DNA of 64,000 nt, taken from the NCBI RefSeq assembly GCF_040448305.1, contig NZ_CP148752.1, positions 3,410,001 to 3,474,000 on the forward strand, written 5' to 3'. The position numbers and the translations under genes were made by a program. Positions 35,285-46,102 of the stretch are shown here, one piece after another. Every line of letters starts with the position of its first letter. Position 1 is the stretch's first letter. Origin of the DNA: Pseudomonas fluorescens. GTDB taxonomy: Bacteria > Pseudomonadota > Gammaproteobacteria > Pseudomonadales > Pseudomonadaceae. The notes below the pieces were generated by a model, which was not told the DNA's origin, searched no databases, and saw only the letters and a list, made by a program, of their open reading frames with translations.

Positions 35285-36574
35285 ATGTCTATCCAGTCCG
35301 CTTTTGCCTACCCCACCACCCGGAACAACGCCGGGGCCCTCGATACGAGGTTTGCCGCCAACGGCAAAACCCAGGTCTATTTCGCCGACAGCCTTTTCAG
35401 CCTGGCCAATGGCGTTGCGATCGATGCGCAAGGTCGCTTGCTGGTAGCTGCAAAAGTCGGCATGGCCGATGGCAGCCGCTTTGGCCTGGCCCGCTTGCTG
35501 GAGGATGGTTGCGCAGACCTCACGTTCGGCAAACAAGGCAGTGTCATCGGGCAATTCGAGCCGGGGTTCGAAGCCATGGGCACCAAGGTCCTGATCTTGC
35601 CCGACGGCAATATCCTGTTGGCCGGCCTGCAATACGAAAACGCACACCGCACGCTCCCGGCCCTGGCATTGCTGGATCAGGACGGTCGCCTGGTTCGAAG
35701 CTTTGGCGATAATGGCCGCCGTGTCGTGCGATTGCCTGGCGGTTTGTCCCTGGGCATGCGCGATAAATGGCTCCCTCCCGGTGTGCCGGGCGCTGAAGCC
35801 TGCGATGTCGACGTACAACAAGACGGCCGGATCCTGATCCTGGCCAACCATCACTTCGAACTGGCCGATCACGTCGGTATGTTGATACGACTGGATGTCG
35901 AAGGCTCGCTGGACTGCTCGTTCAATGACCGCGGCTTCGTGATGGTCAGGCACCTGCTGATGAATACCTGGCTCAGCAGCCTGACGGTACAACGTGATGG
36001 CCGAATCCTGGTCGGTGGATCGATCAACTTTCCCGAGGAAGGCTTGCTGGCACGCTATCACCCTGACGGGCGCCTCGACGACCGTTTTGCCGTGGATGGA
36101 TTCATGACCTTCAAGGCGCAAGGGCATGGCGCCCGGGTCAGCCGGGTGGTCCAGCAAAACGAAGGTGACGTCCTGTGTTTTGGCAGCAGCAGCGAACCAA
36201 TGCACTGCCTGACATTTAAAATGCACAGCAACGGCCGCCCCGACACTCATTGCAACGGAGGACACCCGCAGCGTCGGGAAATCGGTTACAGCGGATGCCA
36301 GTGGACCGCCGCGCAGTTGCAGCCCGATGGCACTGTGCTGACGGCGGGCGCCACCATCGGCGGCGTCGAAGCAGACTTCATTCTCGGGCGATACCTGCCT
36401 AACGGCCTTCCCGATCGCCGTTTTGGCAAAGGCAGTGGCTATACACGTACCCGCCTCGGCCCCAGCCTGGATACCGCCACCTGTATCGCCGCGCAAGCCG
36501 ATGGCAACATCGTCGTTGGAGGCTATTCGCTGCAAGGAAACTACAAGGCGGTCATCGCTCGCTTCCAGGGATAA
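35285..36574 (+). CDS. Delta-60 repeat (DUF5122) beta-propeller protein
   Basis: Protein of 429 residues made of seven or so repeats of about 55-60 residues with the pattern hhhxxDGRILVxG...ARYxxDGxLDxxF. Clear copies are VDVQQDGRILILAN...IRLDVEGSLDCSFNDRG, LTVQRDGRILVGGS...ARYHPDGRLDDRFAVDG and AAQADGNIVVGGYS. It would fold as a beta-propeller, usually a binding scaffold. There is no signal peptide, so export would need another route. AAGGAG at 35270 favours ATG 35285; ATG 35276 lies within reach. Unlinked by operon to its neighbours; role unknown. Confidence 0.75.
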   Translation: MSIQSAFAYPTTRNNAGALDTRFAANGKTQVYFADSLFSLANGVAIDAQGRLLVAAKVGMADGSRFGLARLLEDGCADLTFGKQGSVIGQFEPGFEAMGTKVLILPDGNILLAGLQYENAHRTLPALALLDQDGRLVRSFGDNGRRVVRLPGGLSLGMRDKWLPPGVPGAEACDVDVQQDGRILILANHHFELADHVGMLIRLDVEGSLDCSFNDRGFVMVRHLLMNTWLSSLTVQRDGRILVGGSINFPEEGLLARYHPDGRLDDRFAVDGFMTFKAQGHGARVSRVVQQNEGDVLCFGSSSEPMHCLTFKMHSNGRPDTHCNGGHPQRREIGYSGCQWTAAQLQPDGTVLTAGATIGGVEADFILGRYLPNGLPDRRFGKGSGYTRTRLGPSLDTATCIAAQADGNIVVGGYSLQGNYKAVIARFQG

Positions 36575-36652
36575 ACACCGGCATTTTTCCTGCGCTTGAT
36601 CTTCTCGCGCGCTTACGGCAAGTTGCGCGCTTCTCAAGACAAGGAGCAGCCG

Positions 36653-38155
36653 ATGTCCGGTTCAATGGCCCAGGCGTTCGCGCACAACTTTCTCGGGCAC
36701 TCGCCCCGTTGGTACAAGGCCTGCATCGTCGGCTTTCTCATCCTCAATGCCCTGGTGCTCTGGACCGCAGGCCCGGTGGCTGCCGGCTGGCTACTGGTGC
36801 TGGAGTTCATCTTCACCCTGGCCATGGCGCTCAAATGCTATCCGCTGATGCCTGGCGGCCTGCTGATGATTGAAGCCCTGCTGCTGAAGATGACCACGCC
36901 CCAGGCACTGTACGACGAGTTGCTGCACAACTTTCCGGTGATCCTGCTGCTGATGTTCATGGTGGCCGGCATCTATTTCATGAAGGACCTGTTGCTGTAC
37001 CTGTTCTCGCGCCTGCTGCTCGGGGTCCGCTCCAAGGCCCTGCTGGCCCTGATGTTCTGCTTTCTGTCGGCCTTTCTGTCGGCGTTCCTCGATGCCCTGA
37101 CCGTGACCGCCGTGATCATCAGTGCCGCCGTAGGCTTTTATTCGGTGTATCACCGCGTTGCCTCGGGTAACGATCCGCGTCAGGACAGCGAGTTCAGCGA
37201 CGACAAACACCTGCCCACCCTGTACCAGGGCGATCTCGAACAGTTCCGCGCCTTTCTGCGCAGCCTGCTGATGCACGGTGCCGTGGGTACCGCGCTGGGC
37301 GGCGTTTGTACGCTGGTCGGCGAACCGCAGAACCTGCTGATCGGCCATGAAATGGGCTGGCACTTCGCCGAGTTCTTTACCCGGGTTGCGCCGGTATCCC
37401 TGCCGGTACTGGTTGCCGGGCTGGTGACGTGCGTCCTGCTGGAAAAGCTGCGCTGGTTCGGATACGGCACGCTGCTGCCGGATAACGTCCGTGCGGTGCT
37501 GGCCAACTACGCCGCCGAAGACAATGCCGAGCGCACCACGCGCCAACGTGCAGCGCTTCTGGTACAAGGCTTTGCCGCATTGATTCTGATTGCCGGGCTG
37601 GCGTTTCACATCGCCGAAGTGGGTTTGATCGGTTTGATGGTGATCGTGCTGATCACCGCCTTTACCGGCATCACCGACGAACACCGCCTGGGCACCGCGT
37701 TCAAGGACGCCATGCCATTCACCTCATTGCTGGTGGTGTTTTTCGCTGTGGTCGCGGTGATTCACGATCAGCAACTGTTTGCCCCGCTGATCCACTGGGT
37801 GCTGACGCTTCCGGCAGACCAACAACCGGGCATGCTGTTCATTGCCAACGGCCTGCTGTCCGCCATCAGCGACAACGTGTTCGTGGCAACCATTTACATC
37901 ACCGAAGTGAAGCGCGCGTTCATCGCGGGCGAGATGACCCGTGAGCATTTCGAAACGCTGGCCATTGCGATCAATACCGGCACCAACCTGCCGAGCGTGG
38001 CGACGCCCAACGGCCAGGCGGCGTTTCTGTTCTTGCTGACCTCGGCGATTGCACCGCTGGTGCGCCTATCTTACGGGCGAATGGTCTGGATGGCATTGCC
38101 ATACACCGTGGTGATGGGCGTGCTCGGGTGGTATGCGGTGAGCTACTGGCTCTGA
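36653..38155 (+). CDS. nhaB: Na+/H+ antiporter NhaB
   Basis: Polytopic inner-membrane protein of 500 residues matching NhaB in length and sequence: NFLGHSPRWYKACIVGFLILN at the start, LSAFLSAFLDALTVTAVIISAAVGFY around residues 140-165, and SAISDNVFVATIYITEVKRAF and IAINTGTNLPSVATPNGQAAFLFLLTS near the end. It expels Na+ in exchange for protons, supporting sodium and pH balance. ATG 36653 follows AAGGAG by 6 bases. Monocistronic, followed by a REP pair. Confidence 0.94.
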   Translation: MSGSMAQAFAHNFLGHSPRWYKACIVGFLILNALVLWTAGPVAAGWLLVLEFIFTLAMALKCYPLMPGGLLMIEALLLKMTTPQALYDELLHNFPVILLLMFMVAGIYFMKDLLLYLFSRLLLGVRSKALLALMFCFLSAFLSAFLDALTVTAVIISAAVGFYSVYHRVASGNDPRQDSEFSDDKHLPTLYQGDLEQFRAFLRSLLMHGAVGTALGGVCTLVGEPQNLLIGHEMGWHFAEFFTRVAPVSLPVLVAGLVTCVLLEKLRWFGYGTLLPDNVRAVLANYAAEDNAERTTRQRAALLVQGFAALILIAGLAFHIAEVGLIGLMVIVLITAFTGITDEHRLGTAFKDAMPFTSLLVVFFAVVAVIHDQQLFAPLIHWVLTLPADQQPGMLFIANGLLSAISDNVFVATIYITEVKRAFIAGEMTREHFETLAIAINTGTNLPSVATPNGQAAFLFLLTSAIAPLVRLSYGRMVWMALPYTVVMGVLGWYAVSYWL

Positions 38156-38165
38156 CACTGCCGAC

Positions 38166-38256
38166 CCTGTGGGAGCGAGCTTGCTCGCGATAGCGGTCTG
38201 TCAGACACAAGGATGTTGAATGTGCCGCCGCCATCGCGAGCAAGCTCGCTCCCACA
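38166..38256. repeat. REP doublet (inverted pair)
   Basis: CCTGTGGGAGCGAGCTTGCT at 38166 and CCATCGCGAGCAAGCTCGCT ending CCCACA at 38256, between the convergent nhaB and zwf genes; it abuts the zwf stop. Confidence 0.9.
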
Positions 38257-39776
<1,520 letters not shown>

Positions 39777-39780
<4 letters not shown>

Positions 39781-40757
39781 TTTTTCGAGGTCTCCACATG
39801 GCCGCCGAAGCCGAAGCGCTGGGCCGAGAGAACCTTGTCGCCAAAGGTCCCTTGCCCACGCGAGCGGTAGCGGGAGAACAGCGAGTTCGACAGCACCGGC
39901 ACCGGCACCGCTTGCTCCATCGCGGCTTCGATGGTCCATTGTCCTTCACCGCTGTCGGCCACGGACCCGGAGAAACCGTCAAGCTTCGGATCGCTGGCCA
40001 GGGCGTCGGCGGTCAGATCCAGCAACCACGAGGACACCACGCTGCCACGACGCCAGACTTCGGCGATGTCGGCGACGTTCAGGTCGAAACGCTGGTCTTG
40101 CGGCAGGCTCTCGCTGTTTTTGGTCTTGAGGATGTCGAAGCCCTCGGCGAAGGCCTGCATCATTCCGTATTCGATGCCGTTGTGGATCATCTTCACGAAG
40201 TGCCCGGCGCCGGCGGGACCGGCGTGAATGTAGCCGTGTTCGGCACGCTCGTCGTCGGACTTGCGGTCCTTGGTGCGCGGGATGTCGCCCAGGCCCGGGG
40301 CCAGGGTTGCGAACAGCGGGTCGAGGCGCTTAACGGTCTCGGCATCGCCGCCGATCATCATGCAGTAACCGCGCTCCAGGCCCCAGACGCCACCGGACGT
40401 ACCGACGTCGATGTAATGCAGGCCTTTTTCCGACAGGGTCTTCGCTCGACGGATATCGTCCTTATAGAAGGTGTTGCCGCCGTCGATGATGGTGTCGCCG
40501 GCTTCGAGCAAGGTGCTCAGGGTGTCGATGGTTTCTTCGGTCGGTGCGCCTGCCGGCAGCATGACCCAGACCGCACGCGGCCTGGCCAGGCCAGCGACCA
40601 GCGCTGGCAGATCGGTGACGCCCGTGGAGCCTTCTGTGGCCAGGGCTTCGACAAAGGCGGTATTGCGGTCATAAACAACGGTGGTGTGCCCGTTGAGCAT
40701 CAGGCGCCGCGCAATATTGCCGCCCATGCGGCCCAGTCCAATAATCCCGAGTTGCAT
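39777..40757 (-). CDS. gnd: 6-phosphogluconate dehydrogenase (short, decarboxylating)
   Basis: Enzyme of 326 residues of the short GntZ/YqeC class. N-terminal Rossmann motif MQLGIIGLGRMGGNIARRL, substrate motif IDVGTSGGVWGLERGYCMMIGG, catalytic GPAGAGHFVKMIHNGIEYGMMQ (Lys and Asn). It oxidatively decarboxylates 6-phosphogluconate to ribulose-5-phosphate; short forms often use NAD+. First gene of the gnd-zwf transcript, coupled by ATGA overlap. Confidence 0.93.
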
Positions 40758-41029
40758 GTGCTGATGCTCCCTACTACAAATAAAAGTGTGTCAAAGGTTA
40801 TAGCCCAACGCGACTCATGAGGTTAGTCCAGAGCGTTGGCGTGAAGTTTCCGGGCATTGTGCCCGATCCTGATGGATAACGTCGGGAATCAAACCGAAGA
40901 CACAACGACCATGAAAAATAAAAAAGTTCCCTTTGGGGGCAAAAGAAATCAAAATTGGCGCCGATAGTAGGTCAGCCCCGGATTTCGAGGCGTACCTACA
41001 GTTGAGACACGCCATTTGCGAGGTGAGCA

Positions 41030-41212
41030 ATGGGCACAGTACACACCGCACTGCCAGCACAAACCCTTTACGTCACAATCCGTCGCGATGAATTGCGCCA
41101 GTTGAAGGACGAACGCGATCAATTGAAACAGGAGCTGGCGCACTTGCGGCTGCTGCTGCAAACCGGTCAGACGCAGCCCCTGGCTGTGACGCAACGCGCT
41201 CCACTGGCCTGA
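41030..41212 (+). CDS. Small coiled-coil protein (60 residues), unknown function
   Basis: Protein of 60 residues: a beta-like start (MGTVHTALPAQTLYVTIRRDE), a charged heptad helix from about residue 20 to 45 (ELRQLKDERDQLKQELAHLRLLLQ) and a flexible tail. GAGGTGAG precedes ATG 41030 at good distance. It stands alone between gnd and the phosphoethanolamine transferase. No family recognised; likely a dimeric or partner-binding helix. Confidence 0.6.
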   Translation: MGTVHTALPAQTLYVTIRRDELRQLKDERDQLKQELAHLRLLLQTGQTQPLAVTQRAPLA

Positions 41213-41304
41213 CACCCCCTCCTTTCAAGCGGGAGCTGATTGCACTGCTTCCGCACCGGCTCACGCCCTGCCACTCCTGGCAACTCACATAATTTTCACA
41301 ATTG

Positions 41305-41322
41305 TTACACGACAATTACACG
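41305..41322. promoter_or_regulatory. Tandem TTACACG repeats upstream of cptA
   Basis: TTACACG-ACAA-TTACACG: two 7-mers in direct repeat, start-to-start 11 bases (one helical turn), with ACAATT also repeated at 14 bases. This is the typical site geometry for OmpR/PhoB-type response regulators, such as those that control phosphoethanolamine transferases. It lies 90 bases before the start. Confidence 0.4.
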
Positions 41323-41412
41323 TTTAGGTCGCCCGATTCCGCGCGGCCCTCGTTCGTCGTCCGCGATATCCAAGTCCCGGCGGTGGTAGTGAATTCTCGG
41401 CTGGAGCGCTGA

Positions 41413-43149
41413 ATGTCTTTGTTTAAACGCAGCAAAACGACTGCGGCAGAATTTGATTGGGCCGGATTCCTCTGGCTGTTTGTATTCTTCTGGTACTTTT
41501 CCGGCATTACCCAACTACTGATCCAGCTGACTGGCACCTCCGGCTTTACCGGATTCCGCCAAGCCTTCGTCATGAGCGCCATCTGGCTGGCGCCGATGCT
41601 GCTGTTCCCCCGGCAAACCCGGGTCATGGCCGCCGTGATCGGCGTTGTACTGTGGGCGTGCTCCATGGCGAGCCTGGGATATTTCTTCATTTATCAGCAG
41701 GAATTTTCCCAGAGCGTCATCTTCATCATGTTCGAGTCGAACGTGACTGAAGCCGGCGAGTACATGACCCAGTACTTTGCCTGGTGGATGGTGCCGGCGT
41801 TCCTGGCCCACAGCGCTTTTTCCTGGTTCCTGTGGACACGCCTGCGCCCGGTGTACCTGCCCCGTGGCAAGGCGCTGGTCGCGGCAACAGCCCTCCTGTT
41901 CGCCATGGTCGCCTATCCGCTGATCAAGCAGACCCAGCGCACCGGCAGTTTCGCCGCCGGCTTCGAGAAGTTCGAAACCCGCATCGAACCTGCGGTGCCA
42001 TGGCAAATGGCCGTGGCCTATCACCGTTACCTCGACACCCTGGCCGGAATGCAGGACATGCTGGAAAGCGCCAGTAAGATTCCACCACTGCACAACCTCA
42101 AAGACGCCACGGCCAACACGCCTGCGACCCTGGTGCTGGTGATCGGCGAGTCCACCAACCGTCAGCGCATGAGCCTGTACGGCTATCCCCGGGCAACCAC
42201 GCCGGAACTGGACAAGCTCAAGGATCAACTGGACGTATTCGACAACGTCATCACACCGCGCCCCTACACCATTGAGGCACTGCAGCAGGTCCTGACCTTC
42301 GCCGACGAAGAAAACCCGGACCTGTACCTGTCGACACCATCGTTGGTCAGCATGATGAAACAGGCGGGCTACAAGACCTTCTGGATCACCAACCAGCAGA
42401 CCATGACCAAGCGCAACACCATGCTCACGACCTTCTCCGAACAGGCCGACGAGCAGGTGTACCTGAACAACAACCGCAACCAGAACGCCGCCCAGTACGA
42501 TGGCGACGTGATCGAGCCGTTCAACAAGGCCCTGGCCGATGCGGCACCGCGCAAACTCATCGTCGTGCATTTGCTTGGCACGCACATGAGCTACCAGTAC
42601 CGCTACCCGTCGACCTTCGACAAGTTCCAGGAACGTGACGGCGTGCCTGCCGGCATTCGCGATGACCAGTTGCCGACGTACAACAGCTACGACAACGCCG
42701 TGCTGTACAACGACTTCGTGGTGTCCAGCCTGATCAAGGACTACGCCAGGACCGACCCGAACGGCTTCTTGCTGTACCTCTCCGACCATGGCGAAGACGT
42801 GTTCGATTCCGTGGGCCACAGCACCCTGGGGCGCAACGAGAACAAGCCGACAGCACCGATGTACACCATTCCGTTCATGGCCTGGGCTTCCCCGAAATGG
42901 CGAGCAGCCCATGACTGGAACCTCGCAGGCGATCTCTCGCGTCCTTACAGCAGCTCGCACCTGATCCACACCTGGGCCGATCTGGCAGGCTTGAGCTTCG
43001 ACGAACTCGATCGCAGCAAGAGTGTGGTCAGCGACAGTTTCAAGGCCCGGCCATTGATGATCGGTAACCCCTATGAGCGTAAGCAACGTGCGTTGATCGA
43101 CTTCAGTCTGATGAAGCCCAAGTCGCCACCGACGGTCGTCCAGCAGTAA
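41413..43149 (+). CDS. cptA: Phosphoethanolamine transferase, CptA type
   Basis: Inner-membrane protein of 578 residues with five N-terminal helices and a periplasmic sulfatase-fold domain from about residue 235. Catalytic residues visible: metal ligand Glu246 in VIGESTNRQRMSLYGYPR, nucleophile Thr286 in TPRPYTIEALQQVLTFA, and Asp458/His459 in YLSDHGEDV. The PRPYT-I-E-LQQ-LTFA loop is the CptA (YijP) form, which decorates LPS core with phosphoethanolamine, rather than the EptA lipid A form. Such changes lower surface charge and can aid polymyxin tolerance. GGAG precedes ATG 41413. Monocistronic. Confidence 0.88.
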   Translation: MSLFKRSKTTAAEFDWAGFLWLFVFFWYFSGITQLLIQLTGTSGFTGFRQAFVMSAIWLAPMLLFPRQTRVMAAVIGVVLWACSMASLGYFFIYQQEFSQSVIFIMFESNVTEAGEYMTQYFAWWMVPAFLAHSAFSWFLWTRLRPVYLPRGKALVAATALLFAMVAYPLIKQTQRTGSFAAGFEKFETRIEPAVPWQMAVAYHRYLDTLAGMQDMLESASKIPPLHNLKDATANTPATLVLVIGESTNRQRMSLYGYPRATTPELDKLKDQLDVFDNVITPRPYTIEALQQVLTFADEENPDLYLSTPSLVSMMKQAGYKTFWITNQQTMTKRNTMLTTFSEQADEQVYLNNNRNQNAAQYDGDVIEPFNKALADAAPRKLIVVHLLGTHMSYQYRYPSTFDKFQERDGVPAGIRDDQLPTYNSYDNAVLYNDFVVSSLIKDYARTDPNGFLLYLSDHGEDVFDSVGHSTLGRNENKPTAPMYTIPFMAWASPKWRAAHDWNLAGDLSRPYSSSHLIHTWADLAGLSFDELDRSKSVVSDSFKARPLMIGNPYERKQRALIDFSLMKPKSPPTVVQQ

Positions 43150-43155
43150 TCCTTG

Positions 43156-43180
43156 AAGGGGCCGGTTCCGGCCCCTTTTT
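43156..43180 (+). terminator. Intrinsic terminator of cptA
   Basis: AAGGGGCCGG, loop TT, CCGGCCCCTTTTT, 7 bases after the stop codon. Textbook shape. Confidence 0.9.
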
Positions 43181-43316
43181 CATGCCCCGTTGCAGCCATT
43201 AAGGCCGTGGGTGAAGTTAATTCCCATTTAACGGATTCGGCGGATAATGCCATTTCGACACTGCTTCATTGATTCATGGACGAAAGGCATCCGACATCTG
43301 TAGTGGGAGGCAAACC

Positions 43317-43526
43317 ATGAAACGCACCGCAATGATTCTCGCCGGCCTGATGGCTTTGGGCTCAACCAGCGCTTTTGCCGAAGGTGGAGCCGAACGCATG
43401 CGCTATTACTACGAAAGCCTGCGACTGGCCCAGCAACAAGCTCTGGGCCACCCTATCCAAAGCACTGAGCTGCGGGTCCCGGACGATCAAACCGCACAAA
43501 TGACTGAAACCTACAGACCGAAATGA
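43317..43526 (+). CDS. Small secreted protein (69 residues), possibly PtrA-N-terminal-like
   Basis: Protein with a signal peptide (MKRTAMILAGLMALGSTSAFA, cleavage before EGG) and a short helical mature part (AERMRYYYESLRLAQQQALG) followed by a polar tail. The AEGG start of the mature region recalls small pseudomonad periplasmic proteins annotated with a PtrA N-terminal domain, some of them copper-responsive; this link is tentative. GGGAGG before ATG 43317 supports the start. It has its own terminator. Confidence 0.65.
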   Translation: MKRTAMILAGLMALGSTSAFAEGGAERMRYYYESLRLAQQQALGHPIQSTELRVPDDQTAQMTETYRPK

Positions 43527-43570
43527 TCCATGGCCTCCTGACTGCGGCTCTACAGTCGGAGAAGACTACA

Positions 43571-43597
43571 GGGCGTCCTGATCGGCGCCCTTTTTTT
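43571..43597 (+). terminator. Intrinsic terminator after the small secreted protein gene
   Basis: GGGCG, 10-base loop, CGCCC followed by seven T residues. Likely also limits antisense transcription into the convergent acetyltransferase gene. Confidence 0.8.
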
Positions 43598-43607
43598 GCC
43601 TGTTGAG

Positions 43608-44105
43608 TCAGAGGCTCTTGGTCCAGAACAGCATTCGACCATGAGCCGGGTCGAACATGCCGGCGGCGAAACCGGCTTTTTCATACGAACCCTGCGCCAC
43701 GGCATTGCCTTCCAGCACTTCCAGGGTGAGCTTGCAGCAGCCACGTTGACGGGCGATGTCCTCGACCTTTTGCAGCATCTTCTGACTCAATCCCAGGCCG
43801 CGAAATTTTTTCACCACCGACACATCGTGCACATTGACCAGCGGCCGGCAGGCAAAGGTCGAGAACCCCTCGAAGCAATTGACCAGCCCGGCCGGCTCGC
43901 CACCGACAAAGGCCAGCACGCTGAAAGCGTGGGGGCGCCTGGCGAGCTCTGCCGGGAGTTGCGCCAGTACATTGGCTGGCAACGGCTGACCGCCTCCCAT
44001 CGGGTCCTCGGCGTAGTGGTTCAACACCAGACAAATAGCCTCGGCATGCACCGGATTGGTGTAACTGGCCTGAAGCACAAGAATTTCTGCGGAGTCCATT
44101 TCCAT
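43608..44105 (-). CDS. GNAT-family N-acetyltransferase
   Basis: Protein of 165 residues with the GNAT fold: motif A VHDVSVVKKFRGLGLSQKMLQKVEDIA (acetyl-CoA pyrophosphate loop RGLGLS) and motif B NAVAQGSYEKAGF. Substrate unknown. The start may be ATG 44105 or ATG 44099 (MDSAEILVL). It reads away from the DinB gene upstream, 111 bases apart, and could share its transcript. Confidence 0.82.
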   Translation of the reverse strand: MEMDSAEILVLQASYTNPVHAEAICLVLNHYAEDPMGGGQPLPANVLAQLPAELARRPHAFSVLAFVGGEPAGLVNCFEGFSTFACRPLVNVHDVSVVKKFRGLGLSQKMLQKVEDIARQRGCCKLTLEVLEGNAVAQGSYEKAGFAAGMFDPAHGRMLFWTKSL

Positions 44106-44216
44106 CCTCGATCACACATGAAGTAGCCCCCAGCATGTATTTCACGCTGAAGTGCCGGCAGACCATAGCGCGAGCACCGTGGTACCGACAATCGCAACCG
44201 CGCAAATTTTTGGCGC

Positions 44217-44798
44217 TCAAGCGCCCCAGATCAAGGCTTCGGTCCATCCCAGCTCGGCAAAATCCTCGGCGCGCAAGTGCGACTCTCCGGCGCAGAAAAA
44301 CTCGTCGAGTTGCGGTGGCTGGACCGAGGTGCCGCTGAGCATGGCGTGAACCTGGCCGCGGTGATGGATCTGGTGTTCAAACAAATGGGACAACAGGCGC
44401 AAACGACTGTCGTGTTGCGGGTTGTCGCGGGCGATGGTCACGATTTTGCCGAGGTCGGCGTCGCGCATCTGTTCGCAGTAGGCGATCAGCCGGCGGTCGA
44501 CGTGGGCCTGTTCGCCAATCAGGTCCGTCGCCGTGAGGCAGGGCTCGTCTTCCTTGAAAAACACCCGACAATCGGGATGCGGATCGTCGCCGCGCAGTTC
44601 GCGCTCCAGGGCGTCCACATAAAACCAGTCACAGGTGAGGATGTGGTTGAGCGTGGCGCGGATCGTCGGGAAGAAGCTGACCCGGGGTGCGCTCAGTTCC
44701 TGCGGGCTCAACTGACGCCAAGCCTTGGCCAGTCGGTGATTGGCCCACGCGTTTTGATAGGCCATGGTCAGCAAATGGTGTGACAGGGGCTGATTCAT
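44217..44798 (-). CDS. DinB family protein
   Basis: Protein of 193 residues with a four-helix-bundle DinB/DfsB pattern: NAWANHRLAKAW at the start, the first metal His in ATLNHILTCDWFYV, and two further His in HLFEHQIHHRGQVHAML. DinB-like proteins bind a divalent metal and many act as thiol-dependent transferases or hydrolases; the reaction here is unknown. zapE lies upstream, 26 bases away in the same direction, so the two form a probable operon. Confidence 0.85.
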   Translation of the reverse strand: MNQPLSHHLLTMAYQNAWANHRLAKAWRQLSPQELSAPRVSFFPTIRATLNHILTCDWFYVDALERELRGDDPHPDCRVFFKEDEPCLTATDLIGEQAHVDRRLIAYCEQMRDADLGKIVTIARDNPQHDSRLRLLSHLFEHQIHHRGQVHAMLSGTSVQPPQLDEFFCAGESHLRAEDFAELGWTEALIWGA

Positions 44799-44824
44799 GT
44801 TCGCTGCTCCCGATCAAATCCCGA

Positions 44825-45943
44825 TCAAACTTCGGCAAACCGTTGCAGTTGCATTTCCTGCAATCGACTGAGGGTGCGGCGGAACGGGAACTCCAGATAA
44901 CCCTCGGTGTAAAGCGACGCCATCGGCACCTGCGCCTCAAGGTACAGCGGTACCTTGCGGTCGTAGCACTCGTCGACCAGGGCAATGAACCGTCGCACCC
45001 CGTCGTCATGCACCGACAACTGCGGCAACTCGCGATCCCCCGCGTCCACCCGCTCGACACCGTCCTCGGTGCCGCGGGCAATGCGCCCGGCGCGTTTCTG
45101 TGCGCTGAGGTTGGGCACGTCACTCAACAGAATAGCGCCGTAGGTATCGCACAGGGCGATGAAATCCATGGCCGCGAAGGGTTGCTCGCACAGCGCGGCG
45201 TAACGGGTCCAGAGTACCGTCGGGCTGGCCTTGACCACCTCGAGGGTGCGGTAACCGACCTCTATCGGCTCGCTCGATACTGACTGGCCGACGCTTAATA
45301 CCTGAAACACTTCATCCAGCGCGCCGGGCCTGCCGGGCTCGGCCACCCAATAACGTTGCGAAGCGGCCCCCGGATGCAGGCGATGATCTTCCCCGCCATC
45401 CACTGCAATCACCTGCATGTGCTGCTTGATCGCCGCGATGGCGGGCATGAAGCGGTCGCGATTGAAGCCGTCGGCGTACAACTGGTCCGGCGGCAGATTG
45501 GACGTGCAGACCACCACCACGCCCTGTTCGAACATCACCTGGAACAGCCGCCCGAGAATAATCGCGTCGCCGATGTCGTTGACGAACAACTCATCGAAAC
45601 ACAGAACGCGCACTTCTTCGGCCAGTTCACGGGCCAACGCCTTGAGCGGATCGGCAGTGCCGGTCAGTTGAAACGAGCGCTGGTGCACCCAGCCCATGAA
45701 GTGGTGAAAGTGCTGGCGCCGCGCCGGTACTCGCAGGCTTTGGTAGAACTGGTCCATCAACCAGGTCTTGCCCCGCCCCACCGGCCCCCACAGGTACACG
45801 CCGGAAATGGGCGCGCGGCCTTCGTGCAGCGCTTCGTGGCATTTTTGCAGGGCCCACACGGCATGTTCCTGGGCCTCGTCCTGGACGAAGCCCTTTTGTT
45901 CGATGGCATGCTGCCAGGCGCTTAAGGGGGAATCGATAGTCAT
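44825..45943 (-). CDS. AFG1/ZapE-family ATPase
   Basis: P-loop ATPase of 372 residues: Walker A YLWGPVGRGKTWLMDQF at about residues 59-75, HFHHFMGWVH, Walker B VLCFDELFVNDIGDAIILGRLF, sensor VVVVCTSNLPPDQLY and C-terminal EGYLEFPFRRTLSRLQEM. E. coli ZapE acts at the division ring under stress; pseudomonads have a second, more distant copy, and which one this is cannot be decided here. The start MTIDSPLSAW at 45943 is preferred over 45967. Confidence 0.85.
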   Translation of the reverse strand: MTIDSPLSAWQHAIEQKGFVQDEAQEHAVWALQKCHEALHEGRAPISGVYLWGPVGRGKTWLMDQFYQSLRVPARRQHFHHFMGWVHQRSFQLTGTADPLKALARELAEEVRVLCFDELFVNDIGDAIILGRLFQVMFEQGVVVVCTSNLPPDQLYADGFNRDRFMPAIAAIKQHMQVIAVDGGEDHRLHPGAASQRYWVAEPGRPGALDEVFQVLSVGQSVSSEPIEVGYRTLEVVKASPTVLWTRYAALCEQPFAAMDFIALCDTYGAILLSDVPNLSAQKRAGRIARGTEDGVERVDAGDRELPQLSVHDDGVRRFIALVDECYDRKVPLYLEAQVPMASLYTEGYLEFPFRRTLSRLQEMQLQRFAEV

Positions 45944-46023
45944 GGGCGGCAGTATGCCATTGCGCATGGATAACGCGACCAGTGATCGGCGGTTTTATAC
46001 AGGAAGGAAAAGCGCCTTGACGC

Positions 46024-46070
46024 ATTAGATTACTGGCATCATATTTAATAGATGTTGCTTGTAATCTAAT
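46024..46070. promoter_or_regulatory. 10-bp perfect inverted repeat upstream of the aldo/keto reductase gene
   Basis: ATTAGATTAC (46024-46033) and GTAATCTAAT (46061-46070), 27 bases apart in an AT-rich promoter region between divergent genes. Either a pair of half-sites for a looping or tetrameric regulator, or a long stem in the leader. Confidence 0.5.
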
Positions 46071-46102
46071 AAGCCTTGTCGCCATCACTCTGGAGTCATC
46101 CC

